Source: Salinisphaera sp. | GTDB taxonomy: Bacteria > Pseudomonadota > Gammaproteobacteria > Nevskiales > Salinisphaeraceae | Reading direction: 5' to 3' | Assembly (NCBI RefSeq): GCF_002729955.1 | Contig: NZ_PBYA01000051.1 | Location: 1-64,000 of the forward strand | Length of the DNA: 64,000 nucleotides | Part shown: positions 1-7,132 of the stretch, piece after piece | How the letters are laid out: each line of letters begins with the position of its first letter | Position numbering within the stretch: position 1 is the stretch's first letter | The notes under the pieces: generated by a model | Told to the model about the DNA's origin: nothing | What the model saw: only the letters and a program-made list of their open reading frames with translations | Databases searched by the model: none | Translations under genes and position numbers: made by a program

Positions 1-1
1 G

Positions 2-49
2 GGCGATCGTCTGGCGCTGCTCATGGAGCACCTGCACGACGCGCGATAA
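2..49 (+). CDS. C-terminal end of an unidentified protein (partial)
   Basis: An open frame enters from the left edge and stops at a TAA at 47-49. It encodes about 15 residues, rich in Leu, His and Arg (…RLALLMEHLHDAR). This is too short to assign a family; a helical C-terminus such as that of a GntR/FCD-type regulator is possible but unproven. A GC-rich hairpin begins 2 bases after the stop, which supports a real gene end. Confidence 0.45.
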   Translation, partial: GDRLALLMEHLHDAR

Positions 50-50
50 A

Positions 51-70
51 CCGGGCCGTTCCCGGCCCGG
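51..70 (+). terminator. GC hairpin after the left-edge gene
   Basis: CCGGGCC and GGCCCGG pair around a 6-base loop immediately after the stop codon of the partial gene. There is no T-tract behind it, so it may be a weak or Rho-assisted terminator. Nothing else recognisable lies between here and 212. Confidence 0.4.
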
Positions 71-212
71 CCACGGCCGCGCGGCGCCGCGCCCCGGCTG
101 ACCTGCAAGGCATTCCCTGATCGATTTCGAAGCAGCGCGGCAGCGCTGAAATGGCTCTGCGCGCCTTCGTTCCGGGGGTATCACAGGCGCTGTTGCTTTC
201 ACCCCGCCTTTG

Positions 213-240
213 TGACACTGTTTGATGTAACTATTACATC
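213..240 (+). promoter_or_regulatory. Overlapping operator-like sites upstream of the epoxide hydrolase operon
   Basis: Two inverted repeats overlap just before the first gene of the operon. TGACA-N8-TGTAA (213-230) differs by one base from the TGACA-N8-TGTCA sites at 3932, 3959 and 15190. A perfect 7-base palindrome, GATGTAA-CTA-TTACATC, spans 224-240. The sites end only 12-22 bases before the ATG at 252, so a protein bound there would block transcription start or translation. The first site suggests membership in the regulon of the TetR protein at 3247-3921; the second may serve another regulator. Confidence 0.55.
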
Positions 241-251
241 GGACGTGGCCA

Positions 252-1205
252 ATGCCGCAGCAAGACAGCAGAGCCGACAATGCCGACGAGCCCGTCTGGG
301 TTCGCGGCGATGGCGTGAATCTGGCCTGCCATGTCGCAGGCCCATCGGATGCGCCCGTGCTCGTGTTCGTGCACGGCTACCCCGACAACCACGCGGTCTG
401 GGATCGCGTCGTCGCCCATCTGGCCGAGGATTACCGCTGTATTCGCTACGACGTTCGCGGCGCCGGGCGTTCGAGCGCGCCGACCGCGACCTCGGCCTAC
501 CGGCTCGACCACCTGGCCGCCGATCTCGAAGCCGTGATCGACTGGGCCAGCCCCGATGCGCCGGTGCATGTCATCGGCCACGACTGGGGCTCGATCCAGA
601 GCTGGGAGGCCATAACCAACCCGGCACTGGCCACTCGTATCGCCAGCTTCACCTCGATCTCCGGGCCCAGTCTGGACCACGTCGGCCACTGGCTGCGCCA
701 GCAGTGGCAGCGTGATCGCGCTGGTCTGTTCAAACAGCTGCGCAAATCCTGGTACGTGTTCGCGTTTCATCTGCCCGGCCTGCCCTCGCTGCTCTGGCGT
801 GCCGGTCTGGGTCGGCAGTGGCATGCCATCGTCGAGCGCATGGAAGGGGCGCGGCTGGCACGCAACCCCAGCCAGACCGGCGACGGCGCACGCGGCATCG
901 CGCTGTATCGCGCCAACGTCGTGGCCCGCCTTCGCGCCCCGCGAGCGCGCCATGCCCAGATGCCGGTTCAGGTGATCGTGCCCGAACGCGATCCCTTCGT
1001 CGGCCCCGGTTTCGTGGCCGGGCTCGACCGCTGGGTACAAACGCTCACGGTAAAAACCCTCGATGCCGGCCACTGGGCCATACAGAGCGAAGCCGAGACG
1101 GTTGCCGTGCACTGCCGCACGTTCGTCGAGGCCAATCGCGACCGGCTGCCGGCCCCCGGCAGCCGCAAATCATCGCCCACCGAAGCGGCGCGCCCCCGCG
1201 CTTGA
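252..1205 (+). CDS. Epoxide-hydrolase-like alpha/beta hydrolase (EphD type)
   Basis: A 317-residue alpha/beta hydrolase with the epoxide hydrolase hallmarks. The oxyanion motif HGYP lies near residue 40. The nucleophile elbow GHDWGS near residue 110 has Asp as the nucleophile. An acidic residue in ERDPF and the catalytic His in GHW lie near the C-terminus. The lid carries SWYVF and YRAN, where lid tyrosines usually sit in EphD-like enzymes. The expected reaction is opening of an epoxide to a diol; haloalkane dehalogenation is the alternative use of an Asp nucleophile. It is the first gene of a three-gene operon with two PF10118 proteins, the next starting 10 bases downstream. Operator-like repeats sit just upstream. 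No good Shine-Dalgarno precedes the ATG, so the exact start is uncertain. Confidence 0.8.
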   Translation: MPQQDSRADNADEPVWVRGDGVNLACHVAGPSDAPVLVFVHGYPDNHAVWDRVVAHLAEDYRCIRYDVRGAGRSSAPTATSAYRLDHLAADLEAVIDWASPDAPVHVIGHDWGSIQSWEAITNPALATRIASFTSISGPSLDHVGHWLRQQWQRDRAGLFKQLRKSWYVFAFHLPGLPSLLWRAGLGRQWHAIVERMEGARLARNPSQTGDGARGIALYRANVVARLRAPRARHAQMPVQVIVPERDPFVGPGFVAGLDRWVQTLTVKTLDAGHWAIQSEAETVAVHCRTFVEANRDRLPAPGSRKSSPTEAARPRA

Positions 1206-1215
1206 GGAGGTTCTC

Positions 1216-2112
1216 ATGAAGCAGACCACAGTCGACCTGCAACAGGAATTCACCGGTTACAGCGGCCCGGTCATGCCCGAGCGGCGCGACCTGCATTTTC
1301 TGCCGCCGGGCAATCGGATCTGCGACTGGCACCAGGCGGGCCCGAACGTGACCCAGTTCATGAACGCGCTGAGCCTGTTCTTTCCGGCCGGCGAGCGCAT
1401 GTTCATCGATGCCGTGCGAGCCTATCGCGACGAAATCCCCGACCCGGATCTGCGCAAGGCCGCGACCGCTTTCATCGGTCAGGAAGCGATGCACTCGCGC
1501 GAACATATCGAATACAACCGGCTCATGGACGCGGCCGGGCTGCCCGCCAGCGAGCTGGATGCCCAGGTCTGGGCCCATACCGAGTACGTGAAGAACAACA
1601 GCGCGAAAGTCACGCCGCTGCTGATGACCATCGCCCTCGAGCATTTCACCGCGCTCATGGGCGACACCCTGCTGCGTCACCCCGAACAGATGGCCGGCTC
1701 CCAGCCGGACTACGAACGCATGTGGCGCTGGCATGCACTCGAGGAAGTCGAGCACAAGGCCGTGGCCTACGACGTCTACGAAAAATGCGTCGGCCGCGGG
1801 CCGAAAGCCTATGCGATGCGCAGCGCGGTCATGCTGACCACCACGGCCACCTTCTGGCCGCACGTCATGCTGTTCTATCGGCGCCTGGCTGCGGCCGACC
1901 CGGCCTGCGTGAAGGCCGGCTGGCGCGGTCATCTGAAGCTGGCGAACTTCATGCTCGGCCGGCCCGGCTATCTGCGCAAGCTGCTGCCCGAGTATCTGGC
2001 CTATTTCAAATACAGCTTCCATCCCTGGCAACAGAACAACGCGCATCTGCTGGCCGAAATCGACCAGTTGGTGGATGACGCCGAGGCCGCCTACGCCAGC
2101 CACGCGGCCTAG
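1216..2112 (+). CDS. PF10118 protein with di-iron ligand pattern, copy 1
   Basis: A 298-residue member of the family annotated as predicted metal-dependent hydrolase (PF10118). The start is the ATG at 1216, preceded by GAGGAG at 1205-1210. The sequence carries E60, E90xxH93, E142 and E177xxH180, the ligand order of ferritin-like four-helix di-iron oxidases and oxygenases. The motifs read GQEAMHSREH, ALEHFTALMGD and WHALEEVEHK. I infer that an oxygen-activating di-iron role is at least as likely as hydrolysis; no substrate can be read from the sequence. It follows the epoxide hydrolase by 10 bases and precedes a close paralogue, so the three are probably co-transcribed. No signal peptide; a hydrophobic stretch around residues 200-215 could contact membrane or lipid. 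Confidence 0.75.
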   Translation: MKQTTVDLQQEFTGYSGPVMPERRDLHFLPPGNRICDWHQAGPNVTQFMNALSLFFPAGERMFIDAVRAYRDEIPDPDLRKAATAFIGQEAMHSREHIEYNRLMDAAGLPASELDAQVWAHTEYVKNNSAKVTPLLMTIALEHFTALMGDTLLRHPEQMAGSQPDYERMWRWHALEEVEHKAVAYDVYEKCVGRGPKAYAMRSAVMLTTTATFWPHVMLFYRRLAAADPACVKAGWRGHLKLANFMLGRPGYLRKLLPEYLAYFKYSFHPWQQNNAHLLAEIDQLVDDAEAAYASHAA

Positions 2113-2188
2113 TTCATTCACCCCCGCCCCGTTTATCCAGAACACGCCGTATGAAACGGCATACCGACCCCGATCCAAGGAGGGCACC

Positions 2189-3109
2189 ATGAGCAAGAAC
2201 GCTTCCGATGTCGTAAAGAACAACACGAGCGGTGCACAGCGCGAATTCCCGCACAGCGAGAACGTCGCGGTCATGCCCGAGCGGCGCGACCTGCATTTCC
2301 TGCCGCCGGCCGACCGTATCTGCGACTGGCACAAGGAAGGCCCGAACGTCACCCAGTTCATGAACGCGCTGAGCCTGCTCTTCCCGGCCGGTGAGCGCAT
2401 GTTCATCGACGCGGTGCGCAGCTATCGCGACCAGATTCCCGACCCCGATCTCAAGAAGGCCGCGACCGCCTTCATCGGCCAGGAAGCCATGCACTCGCGC
2501 GAGCATATCGAGTACAACGAGCTCATGGCGCAGGCCGGCCTGCCGGCCCACAAGCTCGACCAGTTCACCTGGAACCTGCTCGACTGGATCAAGCAGCGCA
2601 GCCCGAAATCGCTGCCGCTGGCGGCCACCATCGCGCTGGAACACTACACCGCGCTGATGGGCGACATGCTGCTGCGCTATCCGGAAATGATGGCCGGCTC
2701 GCAGGAGGATTTCGAACGCATGTGGCGCTGGCACGCGCTTGAGGAAGTCGAGCACAAGGCCGTGGCCTACGACGTTTACGAAAAATGCATCGGCCGCGGG
2801 CCGCGCAACTGGGCAGAACGCACCTTTGCCATGTCCCTGGCCACCGCGCTGTTCTGGCCCGTGCTGCTCAGCTTCTACTGGCAGATGACCCAGGCCGACG
2901 AGAAGTGTCGCAAGGAAGGCTGGCGCGGCCACCTGAAGATGCTCAACTTCACCCTCGGCAAACAGGGCTTCATCCGCCGCATGGTTCCCGAGTGGCTGAG
3001 CTATTTTCAGTACAGCTTCCACCCCTGGCAGCAGAATAACGCCGATCTGCTGGCCGAGCTGGACGGCCTGGTCGATGATGCCGAGGCGGCCTACGCCACC
3101 CACCACTGA
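2189..3109 (+). CDS. PF10118 protein with di-iron ligand pattern, copy 2
   Basis: A 306-residue tandem paralogue of the preceding gene, with a strong AAGGAGG at 2177-2183 before the ATG. All putative ligands are retained: E69, E99xxH102, E151 and E186xxH189. The core from PERRDLHFLPP to the C-terminal SFHPWQQNN is nearly the same in both copies. The first 25 residues and the segment after the second ligand helix differ (WNLLDWIKQRSPK against WAHTEYVKNNSAK). Retention of every ligand argues against decay; the pair may form a hetero-oligomer or act on different substrates. The operon ends in a strong terminator 35 bases after the stop. Confidence 0.75.
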   Translation: MSKNASDVVKNNTSGAQREFPHSENVAVMPERRDLHFLPPADRICDWHKEGPNVTQFMNALSLLFPAGERMFIDAVRSYRDQIPDPDLKKAATAFIGQEAMHSREHIEYNELMAQAGLPAHKLDQFTWNLLDWIKQRSPKSLPLAATIALEHYTALMGDMLLRYPEMMAGSQEDFERMWRWHALEEVEHKAVAYDVYEKCIGRGPRNWAERTFAMSLATALFWPVLLSFYWQMTQADEKCRKEGWRGHLKMLNFTLGKQGFIRRMVPEWLSYFQYSFHPWQQNNADLLAELDGLVDDAEAAYATHH

Positions 3110-3143
3110 TCGCCCGGCCGGTCACAAGCCCAAAGGCAGTACC

Positions 3144-3174
3144 AATGGCGCGGTGATTACCGCGCCATTTTTTT
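3144..3174 (+). terminator. Strong intrinsic terminator of the hydrolase/PF10118 operon
   Basis: AATGGCGCGGT and ACCGCGCCATT form a perfect 11-base-pair stem with a GATT loop, followed by a T-run to 3174. It lies between two convergent units, the PF10118 operon (+) and the TetR gene (-). It is the clearest rho-independent terminator in the window. Confidence 0.92.
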
Positions 3175-3246
3175 GGGCGCTTATCCACTCGGCACGCACA
3201 CAGATGATCTCTGGGCGGGCGCCGGCCGCTCTGCTTGGGTGCCGGA

Positions 3247-3921
3247 CTAAGAGGCCCTGTCGCTGCCCTGCTCGGCCTGACGTGCCATGGCGACATAAAG
3301 CGCCAGACTCGATTCCACGATCACGTCCAGCGGCTCGCGATAGCGGTTGAGCGTCCAGTACATGGCGATATGAATGGTCGAACCCACCAGCCCGGTGGAC
3401 AGTACGCCGGCATCGGTGCCGCTGTCCTCGCCGAGCACGAAGATGTTGCTGACCAGCGCCTGCAGCGTACGGGTGAAGTTCTGGGTGGTTTCCCGATACA
3501 GGCGATCGATCTCGCCACTGATGCCGAAAATCTCGATCAGCAGGATTCGCGCCGTACCGGGCTGGTGATACATGGTTTCGAAAAACACCCGCAGCCCGGC
3601 CCGCGCGGTCGCCTCTGCGTCGCTGGGCGCGTTATCGATCGCCGCGACCACGTCTTCTTCCAGCCGCCCCACGAGCGCGCGATACACCTCGGCAAACAAG
3701 GCTTCGCTGTTGGCGAATGACTCGTAGAAATAGCGTTCGGTCAGACCCGCCGTCCGGCACAGCGACTTCACCGTGGCGCCGCGAAAACCGTCGCGACCAT
3801 AAACCGCGATCCCGGCTTCGATGAATTGCGCCCGTCGCCGGCTGCGCCGTTCGTCGAGGCTGCGCCCGCCATAGGCACGTCCGTTACCGGCCGCCGGCGC
3901 CGATGAAGATGCATTGCTCAT
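3247..3921 (-). CDS. TetR/AcrR-family repressor of the lipid-oxidation module
   Basis: A 224-residue TetR regulator. The helix-turn-helix lies near residues 25-75 (RRAQFIEAGIAVYGRDGFRGATVKSL, then LTERYFYESFANSEALF). The remainder is an all-helical ligand-binding domain with no similarity I can name. It is divergent from a short-chain dehydrogenase; their shared intergenic region holds two TGACA-N8-TGTCA palindromes. The same sequence, exact or with one mismatch, occurs before three other lipid genes nearby, so I infer that this protein controls itself and those genes. The ligand is unknown; an acyl-CoA or hydroxylated lipid is plausible. The N-terminal 20 residues are Ala/Gly/Ser rich and probably disordered. 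Confidence 0.85.
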   Translation of the reverse strand: MSNASSSAPAAGNGRAYGGRSLDERRSRRRAQFIEAGIAVYGRDGFRGATVKSLCRTAGLTERYFYESFANSEALFAEVYRALVGRLEEDVVAAIDNAPSDAEATARAGLRVFFETMYHQPGTARILLIEIFGISGEIDRLYRETTQNFTRTLQALVSNIFVLGEDSGTDAGVLSTGLVGSTIHIAMYWTLNRYREPLDVIVESSLALYVAMARQAEQGSDRAS

Positions 3922-3931
3922 GCCGCCATAT

Positions 3932-3976
3932 TGACATTATTTGTTGTCAAACGTAATTTGACATCGCGCGTTGTCA
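3932..3976 (+). promoter_or_regulatory. Double TetR operator between the TetR gene and SDR1
   Basis: Two palindromes of identical design, TGACATTATTTGTTGTCA (3932-3949) and TGACATCGCGCGTTGTCA (3959-3976), have centres 27 bases apart. Each is TGACA-N8-TGTCA. TTGACA hexamers overlap them on both strands (for example 3931-3936 on +), so the sites coincide with likely -35 elements of both divergent genes. Binding would repress both. Part of the symmetry could come from divergent -35 boxes, but the identical 8-base spacing and the copy at 15190, which is not a TTGACA, favour an operator. Confidence 0.7.
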
Positions 3977-4083
3977 CTTTGACGATCGCCGAACGGTGGT
4001 GCTGATCGCCCGTCCGGACACGGGCCCGGCCGCTATGAAAAGCGATAGCAGCCACCGCCCACGGTTCACGAAAAGGAACAGGC

Positions 4084-4896
4084 ATGAAGGATTTGAATAA
4101 CAAGGTCGTGGTGATTACCGGCGCCGGCTCCGGCATCGGACGCAGCCTGGCCACTGCCTGCGCACAGCGCGGCGCTCGCCTGGCGCTGTGCGACGTCAAT
4201 ACGACCGGCCTGGAAGAAACACGTCGCGAATGCGGCGATGCCGCGGTGCTGACCGCATCGGTGGACGTATCCGACCGCGCGGCGGTCGAGGCATTTCGTG
4301 ACGAGGTGATCGCCGAGTACCAACAGGTGGATCTGGTGGTCAACAACGCCGGCGTGGCCCACTCCCAGACCATTGAAGACGCCACCTACGAAGACTTCGA
4401 ATGGATCATGGGCATCAATTTCTGGGGCGTGGTGCATGGCACCAAGGCCTTTCTACCGGCGCTGAAGAAAAATTCGGGCAGCGCACTGGTCAACGTATCC
4501 AGCGTGTTCGGACTGATCAGCCTGCCCACCCAGGGGACCTACAACGCCACCAAGTTCGCAGTTCGCGGCTTTACCGAGGCATTGCGTCATGAAACGGCGG
4601 ACAGCGGCCTGCACGTCATGTGCGTTCACCCCGGCGGCATCAAGACCGGAATCGCCCATTCCGCGCGCTTCTATGTCGGCCCCGACGGCAGCGACGACCA
4701 GGAAAAGGCCGCCGGCGACTTCGTCAACAAGCTCGCCCGCACCACCCCCGATCAGGCCGCGCGCAAGATTCTCGACGATCTGGCCAAACGCAAGGGCCGT
4801 TGCCTGATCGGTATCGATGCCCAGATCATCTCGGCGATCTCGCGGCTCATGCCCGTCAACTACTGGCGGGTGATGAACCGGATGATGCCGGGCTAA
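4084..4896 (+). CDS. Short-chain dehydrogenase/reductase (SDR1)
   Basis: A 270-residue classical SDR. The cofactor motif TGAGSGIG is at residues 13-20, NNAG near 88, the catalytic Ser in VSSVFG near 139, and YNATK near 152-156. D38 after the second beta strand suggests NAD(H) preference. The C-terminal extension is hydrophobic (IISAISRLMPVNYWRVMNRMM), as in SDRs that act on lipid or alcohol substrates at membranes. The start ATG has AAGGAAC 9 bases upstream. It is the likely target of the divergent TetR gene and a paralogue of SDR2 at 14301-15152, which has the same operator. Substrate unknown; oxidation of a secondary alcohol or diol from the epoxide hydrolase step is a reasonable guess. Confidence 0.85.
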   Translation: MKDLNNKVVVITGAGSGIGRSLATACAQRGARLALCDVNTTGLEETRRECGDAAVLTASVDVSDRAAVEAFRDEVIAEYQQVDLVVNNAGVAHSQTIEDATYEDFEWIMGINFWGVVHGTKAFLPALKKNSGSALVNVSSVFGLISLPTQGTYNATKFAVRGFTEALRHETADSGLHVMCVHPGGIKTGIAHSARFYVGPDGSDDQEKAAGDFVNKLARTTPDQAARKILDDLAKRKGRCLIGIDAQIISAISRLMPVNYWRVMNRMMPG

Positions 4897-4951
4897 AACG
4901 CCGGCCCGCCGGCCGGGGCATGCCGGACAACGTGCACAGTCCCAAGTGAGC

Positions 4952-4988
4952 AAAAAAACGCCGGGCGCATCGAGCGCACCGGCGTTTT
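4952..4988. terminator. Bidirectional intrinsic terminator
   Basis: AACGCCGG and CCGGCGTT form the outer stem (4957-4986), with an inner GCGC/GCGC pair. An A-run (4952-4958) lies on the left and TTTT (4985-4988) on the right, so it can end transcription from SDR1 (+) and from the thioredoxin-like gene (-). Confidence 0.85.
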
Positions 4989-5047
4989 CGCAGGGGGCGG
5001 GCGGGTCGTTCTACGCCCTGTTCAGGCGCGGCCCACCCTTTCGCGAA

Positions 5048-5611
5048 TCAGGCCGCCTTCCATTTGATGCTGCAGCCCTGACTGGGCACCTGCACGTCTT
5101 CGGGGATCATGTCGCCCTCAAGCAGGGCGTCCAGCGACGCACGCAGTTCGGCACCGGTCACCGCCACCCCGTTCTTGGGGCGCGACTCGTTGAACTGGCC
5201 GCGATAGGCGCATTTGCCGTCGCCGTCGAACACGAAGAAATCGGGCGTGCAGACGGCGTCGTACGCCTTGGCCACCGCCTGGCTTTCATCGTAGAGATAG
5301 GGAAAGGCGAACTCGCGGCTTTCAGCGAACACCTGCATCTGCTCGGGGCCATCCTCGGGGCGCTCGGCCACATCGTTGGAGGAAATCGCCACGAAACCGA
5401 TGCCCTGCGGCTGGTAGTGGTTGGCCACCGCCACAATTTCGTCGACGATATGAAGAACGTAGGGGCAGTGGTTGCAGATGAACATCACCACCGTGCCTTT
5501 TTCGCCCGCGACGTCCTTGAACGAAACCGTCTGGCCGGAGACGGTGTCCGGCAGGGAGAAATCGGGCGCCTTCTTGCCCAGCGGCATCATCGTCGAGTCG
5601 GTTAGCGACAT
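5048..5611 (-). CDS. Thioredoxin-fold redoxin (AhpC/TSA-like), CNHC motif
   Basis: A 187-residue cytoplasmic thioredoxin-superfamily protein. I chose the ATG at 5611 because AAGGA precedes it; a longer frame upstream lacks a site. The redox motif C-N-H-C follows the first core strand near residue 47 (MFICNHCPYV), and the cis-Pro segment CTPDFFVFD lies near residue 120. It belongs to the group usually annotated as thioredoxin family protein or alkyl hydroperoxide reductase/redoxin; its partner is not known. It sits alone between convergent SDR1 and the CoA-transferase-like gene. A link to the oxidative chemistry of the region is only positional. Confidence 0.8.
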   Translation of the reverse strand: MSLTDSTMMPLGKKAPDFSLPDTVSGQTVSFKDVAGEKGTVVMFICNHCPYVLHIVDEIVAVANHYQPQGIGFVAISSNDVAERPEDGPEQMQVFAESREFAFPYLYDESQAVAKAYDAVCTPDFFVFDGDGKCAYRGQFNESRPKNGVAVTGAELRASLDALLEGDMIPEDVQVPSQGCSIKWKAA

Positions 5612-5697
5612 GAGCGATCCTTGTTGGTAAATACTGCTTCGCAGTTTAGCCACTGTGTCCAGCCAACCCAAACCCGCCGCGCCAGCCGCGGCTGGCG

Positions 5698-6879
5698 CTA
5701 GAGAAACCGTTCGTTATCCGCGCCGAGACCCGGACTCGGCGAAAGCCCCTGGCGAGCGTGGCCGTCGAAGCGCAGCGGGCACCCCAGCGCCCCGCCCTGC
5801 TGCATGCCGCGCGCCTGCACCTGCGGATGGGCGAGCGCTTCTTCGAGGGTGAGCACCGGCGTGGTGCAGGCATCCGTATCGGTCAGCAAATTCACCCAGG
5901 CATCGCGGCTACGGGTACGAAACAGCGCCGCCAGCCCCCAGTGGACCGGCTGGGTCAGACGCCGTGCCCGACGCGGATCGGCCAGGGCCGCGTTCAGGCG
6001 ATCGGCCCATGTCGACATCGTGCCGGCGCGCCGCCCTTTTTGGCCCGCCTGCTTCTCGGGATGCCCCGCGGGCTTGGGTGATCTATTCCCCCGGATCGGG
6101 TTCAAGCGATCGAGCAGCCGGGCAAAGAACTTCGGCTCCAGGGCGCCGACCGCCAGATATCGCCCGTCGCGACATTTGTAGACCCGGTAGTTGGGCAGCG
6201 CCCCGGTAAGGGTATCGGCGCCGCGCGGCTGGGTATGGCCGAACTGCTGGCGCGTGGCCATGGCCACGGGCAGCAGCGCGAGCGAGCCGTCGAGCATGGC
6301 CGCATCCACGAACGTACCCTCGCCGCTGTTGCGTGCGCCGATCACCGCCGCCAGCAGCCCCACCGCACAGGTGAGCGCGCCGCCGGCCAGATCCGCGATC
6401 TGGACATTCGACATCGCCGGGGCCGCGCCTGCATTGCCGGTCTGATCGAGCACCCCCGCCAGCGACAGATAGTTCAGATCGTGGCCGGCGGCCGCGGCCA
6501 GGGGCCCACTCTGGCCATAGCCGGTGAGCGCGGCATAGACCAGCTTGGGATTGATCGCCTTGAGCGTTTCATAACCACAGCCCAGACGATCCATCACCCC
6601 GGGCCGAAAGGATTCGATGACCACGTCGGCATCCGCCACCAGCCGCTTGAAAGCTGCCACGTCGTCGGCGCTTCGCAAATCCAGGGTCACCGACGCCTTG
6701 CCACGATTGACCTGTTCGAACAGTGCCGGCGAGAGCTCGCGCGCATAGTCGCCGCCGTCCGGGTCCTCGATCTTGATCACTTCGGCGCCCAGCTGGGCAA
6801 GCAGCTGGGTCGCATGCGGGCCGGGCAGCAGTCGGGTGAGATCGAGTATGCGTACGCCCGCCAGGAGCGGATTGGTCAT
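5698..6879 (-). CDS. CaiB/BaiF family, alpha-methylacyl-CoA racemase-like
   Basis: A 393-residue class III CoA-transferase-fold protein. The N-terminus (LLAGVRILDLTRLLPGP) and the catalytic GHDLNYLSLAG segment, with D134 and H133, match alpha-methylacyl-CoA racemases (AMACR) better than CoA transferases. AMACR inverts the 2-methyl centre of branched acyl-CoAs so that they can enter beta-oxidation, which fits the FadE and FadIJ genes that follow. Residues about 261-288 form an unusual strongly basic insert (PIRGNRSPKP…KGRRAG) before the small-domain helices, as if an extra DNA segment of about 85 bases (6016-6099) had been added in frame. The active-site half is intact. Substrate unproven. Confidence 0.8.
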   Translation of the reverse strand: MTNPLLAGVRILDLTRLLPGPHATQLLAQLGAEVIKIEDPDGGDYARELSPALFEQVNRGKASVTLDLRSADDVAAFKRLVADADVVIESFRPGVMDRLGCGYETLKAINPKLVYAALTGYGQSGPLAAAAGHDLNYLSLAGVLDQTGNAGAAPAMSNVQIADLAGGALTCAVGLLAAVIGARNSGEGTFVDAAMLDGSLALLPVAMATRQQFGHTQPRGADTLTGALPNYRVYKCRDGRYLAVGALEPKFFARLLDRLNPIRGNRSPKPAGHPEKQAGQKGRRAGTMSTWADRLNAALADPRRARRLTQPVHWGLAALFRTRSRDAWVNLLTDTDACTTPVLTLEEALAHPQVQARGMQQGGALGCPLRFDGHARQGLSPSPGLGADNERFL

Positions 6880-6969
6880 GGTCTATCCCTGATTTGTCGA
6901 ATACCTTCAGCTGCCCGTCGAACGTGCAAACACACTCGAACAGGCAGGCCCCTTACGGCGCTGCGCTCC

Positions 6970-7113
6970 AGCAAGCAGGTTGTGCGCGAATGAACGCGAA
7001 AACAGGCGAATGAGATGAAAGACAGATCGTTCGAACGTCGACTGCGCAGCTGTTCGCGCCGCCTGCCGCACTGTGTACATCACCAATCGCTCCTTTATTC
7101 GCGTTCGTTGGCG
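6970..7113. repeat. Two inverted copies of the AATGAACGCGAA dispersed repeat
   Basis: Between the CaiB gene and fadE there is no convincing ORF. The stretch holds one copy of a dispersed repeat (6970-7010, core CAAGCAGGTTGTGCGCGA followed by AATGAACGCGAA) and a second in inverse orientation (7091-7113, core AACGAACGCGAATAAAGG). Related copies occur near 41404, 41680 and 63456. Short frames crossing it are compositional artefacts. Confidence 0.6.
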
Positions 7114-7132
7114 GGCCCATAAAGCGCTGACC

